Source: Hwanghaeella sp965227365 (GTDB lineage: Bacteria; Pseudomonadota; Alphaproteobacteria; UBA8366; Aestuariispiraceae). Taken from it: DNA of 64,000 nucleotides. Location of the stretch: contig NZ_OZ245754.1 of assembly GCF_965227365.1 (NCBI RefSeq), positions 310,001 through 374,000 on the forward strand. Direction: 5' to 3'. Below the pieces are notes generated by a model. That model was not told the DNA's origin and did not search any database. It saw nothing but the letters and a program-made list of their open reading frames with translations. The position numbers were made by a program, and so were the translations under genes. How positions within the stretch are numbered: position 1 is the stretch's first letter; every line of letters starts with the position of its first letter. Positions 60,355 through 64,000 of this stretch are shown here, piece by piece.

Positions 60355-61674
60355 TCAACGTTCGCGCAAGGCGTTCTGTTGTGCTTTCAGGATCGGCTTC
60401 AGCAGATACTGGAGAACGGTCTTTTCCCCGGTCAGGATGTCGACCGACGCTGTCATTCCCGTGGTGATGGGCTTGTCGGGCGCCAGGCTCGTTTCATCGG
60501 TCCGCAGTCGGATACGGTAGAAGGTCTCGCCCTGTTCGTCGGTGATGGTGTCCGCGCTGATATCAATCAACTCGGCATCCAACCCGCCCCAGATGGAGAA
60601 ATCATAGGCGGTCAGTTTCACGACCGCCTTGAGGCCGGGAAAGAGCTGCGCGCGATCCGACGGTTTGATCCGTGCCTCAACCAGCAGGGCGTCTTCAAGC
60701 GGGACGATCTCAACAAGGTCGTCGCCGGGACGCACGACACCGCCAATCGTGTTGATCAGCAATTTGTTTACGGTTCCTTTTACGGGGGAGCGGACCTCCG
60801 TCCGGGTCGCCCGGTCGATGCCGGCGGAAATCTCTTCGTAGAGACGGGATGCCTCGACCCGGGTATTGTTCAATTCCTGCTGCGCCTCGGTGCGGAAGGA
60901 GGAGTTCTTTTCCTCGATGCGCCGGCGTGCCTCGTTCAAGGCCGACTGCAGCCGGGGGACGGCCAGTTTGGCTGTCTGAACTTCGGACCTAAGGTCCTCC
61001 ATCTTCTGTTGCAGGCGGATCAGATCGATTTTTGCGGAAACACCCTGATCGACCAGCGGCTTCAGCAATTTGTACTCTTCGTCGGCGAGGGCGAGCTGAT
61101 TTTCCGCCTGGCGACGCCGGCTGCTGATTTCCTGAAGTTCCTGGCGTTTCTGAGCGGTCTGTTCCTGCAGGATCTGAACCTGCTGCTCCAACTGGTCGGT
61201 ACGGCGCTCGAACAGCCGTTGTTCCGCAGTGGCCAGTTCTGGGGCGCGGGTCATTACATCCGGCGGAAATTCGATGCTTTCCGCGCCGGCCGCCTCCGCT
61301 TCCAGCCGCGCCGCGGTCGCCAACAAGTTCACATATTGCTTCCGCTTTTCGGCCAGGTCGGCCTCGGCGACGCGGTTTTCGATTCGCATCAACGGGTCGC
61401 CTTGCAGCACAATCTGGCCTTCGCGAACGAGGATTTCCGAAACGATGCCGCCTTCCAGATGCTGGACGATCTGAGTCTGGCTGGAGGGGATGATGCGTCC
61501 TTCGCCCCGGGTCACTTCGTCCAGTGTCGCGTTATAGGCCCAGGTGATGAAGGCGACGAAAAACAGCACAATGGTGAACAGCATGATATGGGCAACGCGG
61601 CTGGCGCTTTTCACACCCTTGCGCCCTTCATCTTCGAAGATGTCGTCGTCCCAACTACCGCCAAGTCCAGCCAT
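60355..61674 (-). CDS. HlyD/LapC-type T1SS membrane fusion protein
   Basis: A 439-residue periplasmic adaptor. The N-terminal cytoplasmic tail is acidic (GGSWDDDIFEDEGR), followed by a membrane helix (HIMLFTIVLFFVAFITWAY) and VTRGEGRIIPSSQTQIVQHL, the classical HlyD lipoyl-strand motif. A long coiled coil (about residues 110-300) follows, and the closing beta domain is LIEAR-type, with IEVVPLEDALLVEARIKPSDRAQLFPG and GMTASVDILTGEKTVLQYLL. It links the ABC transporter encoded 25 bases upstream to a TolC; the TolC at 31247-33514 is the obvious partner. ATG 61674 was chosen over upstream codons, which overlap the ABC gene. Confidence 0.93.
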   Translation of the reverse strand: MAGLGGSWDDDIFEDEGRKGVKSASRVAHIMLFTIVLFFVAFITWAYNATLDEVTRGEGRIIPSSQTQIVQHLEGGIVSEILVREGQIVLQGDPLMRIENRVAEADLAEKRKQYVNLLATAARLEAEAAGAESIEFPPDVMTRAPELATAEQRLFERRTDQLEQQVQILQEQTAQKRQELQEISSRRRQAENQLALADEEYKLLKPLVDQGVSAKIDLIRLQQKMEDLRSEVQTAKLAVPRLQSALNEARRRIEEKNSSFRTEAQQELNNTRVEASRLYEEISAGIDRATRTEVRSPVKGTVNKLLINTIGGVVRPGDDLVEIVPLEDALLVEARIKPSDRAQLFPGLKAVVKLTAYDFSIWGGLDAELIDISADTITDEQGETFYRIRLRTDETSLAPDKPITTGMTASVDILTGEKTVLQYLLKPILKAQQNALRER

Positions 61675-61699
61675 CGTCTCGGTCCTATCCTGGATGCCG

Positions 61700-64000
61700 T
61701 CAAGTCTTCGCGGTCTGGATGCGACCGCTGGCCAGCGCTTCCATGACCTGGTCCTTCGGCCCATCCGCTACGAGCAAGCCGCCATCCATCACCAGAAGTC
61801 TGTCGACAAGCGTCAAAAGAGATCCGCGGTGCGTCACCAAAATCAATGTCTTGCCGGGCATCATCGACTGCATCCGCTGTTTGAAGCGGCCTTCCGTCGT
61901 GTTGTCCATCGAACTGGTCGGTTCGTCCAGCATCAGGATCGGCGGGTCCAGCAAAAGGGCGCGGGCGATCGATATGGCCTGGCGTTGTCCGCCTGACAGG
62001 GACTGTCCTCGCTCCCCGACGGGCATGTCCAGGCCCAAGGGATGTCGGCTGGTGAATTCGTCGACGCCGGAAATCCTGGCTGCCCGAAGGATCATTTCAT
62101 CGTCGGCAAACGGCGCGCCCAGCGCGATGTTTTCCTTAACGGAGCCGAAGAACAGATAGGTATCCTGCGGGACGACGCCAATGCTGCGGCGCAGGTCGGC
62201 GGGGTCGATCTGGCGGGTATCGGTGCCGTCGACCAGGACCGATCCTTCGGTCGGGTCATACAGGCCCATGATCAACCGCTCGATTGTGCTCTTGCCTGAG
62301 CCGATCCGGCCGATGATGCCGACCTTTTCGCCTGCCTCGATTTTGAACGATATCTTCTGCAGTGCGCTGGTCTTCGCGTCCGGATAGGAAAAACCGACAT
62401 CCTTGAATTCGATCTGGCCGCTGAATTTCTGCCGGTTTACGAAGCTACGCCCTTCCGGTCGCTCGACCGGGGTCTGCATCATATTGTCCAGCGCGCTCAA
62501 GGAATTGCGGGCCTGATGAAACCGCGTGGCGATGGCGGCGATCTGGCCCAGGGGGGCCAGGGCACGCCCCGACAGGATCGTGCAGGCGACAAGCGCCCCC
62601 ACCGTCATCTCGCCTTCCTGGATCAGGTAAACGCCGACGATGATGACCAGGACGGTTACCATCTGCATCGCGAAGCCGGAAAAGTTCATGGCGATCTGCG
62701 ACCAACGGGCGGCCCGCATGGCAGATCGCGCGGTCCGGTTCACGAACAGTTCCCAACTGCGCTGCATTCGGCCTTCGGAGGCGGTGGACTTGATGGTTTC
62801 GATCCCGGAAATCGCCTCGATCAGGATGGCGTGTTTCTGCTGCGCCTCCCGGAACGTTTCCTGCACGATCCGTTTCATGGGGATCTGCATCAGCATGCCG
62901 ATCGGAATCACGATTGCGACCATCACGGCCGGCACGATCGCTACCGGGCCGCCGATCACATAGATGATGGCGACAAACATGAAGATGAAGGGCAGGTCGA
63001 TCAGCGCGACGAGTGTGGATGAGGTGAAGAACTCACGGATCGACTCGAATTCCCGCATCTGATTGGCGAGAGCGCCTGCGGAAGGCGGTCGATGCGCCAT
63101 TTTCATTCCCATCATCTGCTGGAAGAGTCGCGCGGCGATCTTCGTATCGGCGGCCTTGCCCGCACTGTCGACAAGATAGGCACGCAACAGCTTCAGGATG
63201 AAATCAAAGACGAAGACGGTGGTCACGCCGACGGCGAGCACCCACAGGGTTTCCTCGGCGAAATTGGGCACGACGCGGTCATAGACGTTCATCGTGAAAA
63301 GCGGGCTGGCAATGGCGAAGAGGTTGATCAACAGCGCGGCGATCATGACTTCGACATAAAGCGTCCAGGAAGACATGATCGTCCCCCAGAACCAGCCCTT
63401 CGGATTCTTGACGTGCAGGTCGACCGCCCGCGTGTCGAACTGGAACTCCGGACGGGCGAAGATCGTATAACCGGCGTATTCCTGCTGCAGTTCGGCGAAT
63501 GGGATTTCCCGCGCGCCGGCCCCCATCTCCGGCAGGACGACGGTGGCTTTTTCCCGCCCCTTCAGTTCAATAATGACGGCCGCCCGCTTCCCTTCCAACA
63601 GCACGACACAGGGCAGGGACATATGGGAAATGTCTTCCAACTTCCGTTTGACCAGGCGGGAAGATATGCCGGCGCGTTCTGCTGCCCGACGGAATAGATC
63701 GGGGGTGAGATGTCCGTCATCCAGCGGTAGGCCCGCCGTCAGGGCGTCCGATGAAATCGGCCGGTCCAGCAAGGTGCAAAGAATGGTCAGGCAGCCGAGC
63801 AACGGGTCGTCGTTGTTTTGACGGGACGGCCGCACCGCCCAGGACTCGGCGACAGCCCTGCGGTCCGCACCGGGACGTTCCTCGTGGCGGCGTTCCTGCC
63901 CGCTCCGCCTTTCCTGATCATCGATGTCCGGGGGCGGTTCCAGGCTGCGTGCCGGGGCTGGTTCATTCGCGGGCGTTTTTTGCGGTGGAACCGAGAGCAG
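61700..64000 (-). CDS. T1SS ABC transporter (LapB/HlyB-type), truncated at the window edge
   Basis: At least 766 residues; the frame is open to base 64000 with no stop, and the only in-frame start inside the window is GTG 63835, which would cut off a charged, Pro-rich segment (EPPPDIDDQERRSGQERRHE). Domains: a C39-peptidase-like domain (RPISSDALTAGLPLDDGHL, VLPEMGAGAREIP), six membrane helices, then an ATPase with Walker A GRIGSGKST, signature LSGGQRQA, Walker B ILMLDEPTSSMD and H-loop LVTHRGSL. LapB-type transporters have a non-catalytic C39-like domain that binds the RTX substrate, consistent with export of the giant adhesin. The gene is upstream of HlyD. Confidence 0.92.
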   Translation of the reverse strand: MLSVPPQKTPANEPAPARSLEPPPDIDDQERRSGQERRHEERPGADRRAVAESWAVRPSRQNNDDPLLGCLTILCTLLDRPISSDALTAGLPLDDGHLTPDLFRRAAERAGISSRLVKRKLEDISHMSLPCVVLLEGKRAAVIIELKGREKATVVLPEMGAGAREIPFAELQQEYAGYTIFARPEFQFDTRAVDLHVKNPKGWFWGTIMSSWTLYVEVMIAALLINLFAIASPLFTMNVYDRVVPNFAEETLWVLAVGVTTVFVFDFILKLLRAYLVDSAGKAADTKIAARLFQQMMGMKMAHRPPSAGALANQMREFESIREFFTSSTLVALIDLPFIFMFVAIIYVIGGPVAIVPAVMVAIVIPIGMLMQIPMKRIVQETFREAQQKHAILIEAISGIETIKSTASEGRMQRSWELFVNRTARSAMRAARWSQIAMNFSGFAMQMVTVLVIIVGVYLIQEGEMTVGALVACTILSGRALAPLGQIAAIATRFHQARNSLSALDNMMQTPVERPEGRSFVNRQKFSGQIEFKDVGFSYPDAKTSALQKISFKIEAGEKVGIIGRIGSGKSTIERLIMGLYDPTEGSVLVDGTDTRQIDPADLRRSIGVVPQDTYLFFGSVKENIALGAPFADDEMILRAARISGVDEFTSRHPLGLDMPVGERGQSLSGGQRQAISIARALLLDPPILMLDEPTSSMDNTTEGRFKQRMQSMMPGKTLILVTHRGSLLTLVDRLLVMDGGLLVADGPKDQVMEALASGRIQTAKT

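Overview
The window looks like a piece of chromosome from a marine or aquatic alphaproteobacterium, probably in or near the Rhodospirillales. This is an inference from GC-rich coding sequence, TAXI-TRAP and polar amino-acid ABC transporters, VPLPA-type C-terminal sorting tails, an IscU-like/YidD pair and a large type I secretion (T1SS) adhesin. No rRNA, tRNA, CRISPR array, phage or insertion sequence was seen.

Layout. 1-6000: the tail of an unknown gene, a DMT exporter, a cold-shock protein, a VPLPA-tailed exported protein, and an acetolactate-synthase-like enzyme followed by an aldehyde dehydrogenase. 6200-7700: a DUF1428 / SRPBCC / MarR operon behind a promoter with a perfect 18-bp palindrome. 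7700-11700: an AruI-like ThDP decarboxylase, a homocysteine methyltransferase and MetY, all on the minus strand. 11900-17700: an IscU-like scaffold with yidD, a second VPLPA-tailed protein, a DUF547 protein, two selenodomain-associated glycosyltransferases overlapping an APH-like kinase, and a flavin reductase. 17700-21700: a hydantoinase A-type protein, a DHH phosphoesterase and a TSUP permease. 21850-30780: two converging operons that look like one catabolic unit. On plus are an M14 deacylase and an isoaspartyl dipeptidase; on minus are a complete polar amino-acid ABC transporter, an alpha/beta hydrolase and two Gfo/Idh/MocA oxidoreductases.

31200-48360 is the most unusual part: a TolC-family outer-membrane protein with an approximately 300-residue Pro/Ala-rich tail, a 4282-residue repeat adhesin, a DUF423 membrane protein, and a cytochrome P460-like lipoprotein. 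The TolC tail and the lipoprotein C-terminus carry the same DPNA(P) tandem motif, including identical short strings. This suggests that the two proteins flanking the adhesin work together. The adhesin has two N-terminal beta modules, a TAAG string before a poly-Gly linker, 255-residue repeats nested in a 3171-bp tandem duplication, RTX nonapeptides, a DUF4114-like module and an EF-hand loop. The matching HlyD-type adaptor and T1SS ABC transporter are on the minus strand at 60355-64000, so all three T1SS parts and a likely substrate are in this window.

48385-60300: a TAXI-TRAP transporter with a universal stress protein, a class III aminotransferase, a Mla-type lipid transport operon (STAS-MlaE, MlaF, MlaD, PqiC-like lipoprotein), apt and an amidase. 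All function calls come from reading translated sequence; no database search was run.
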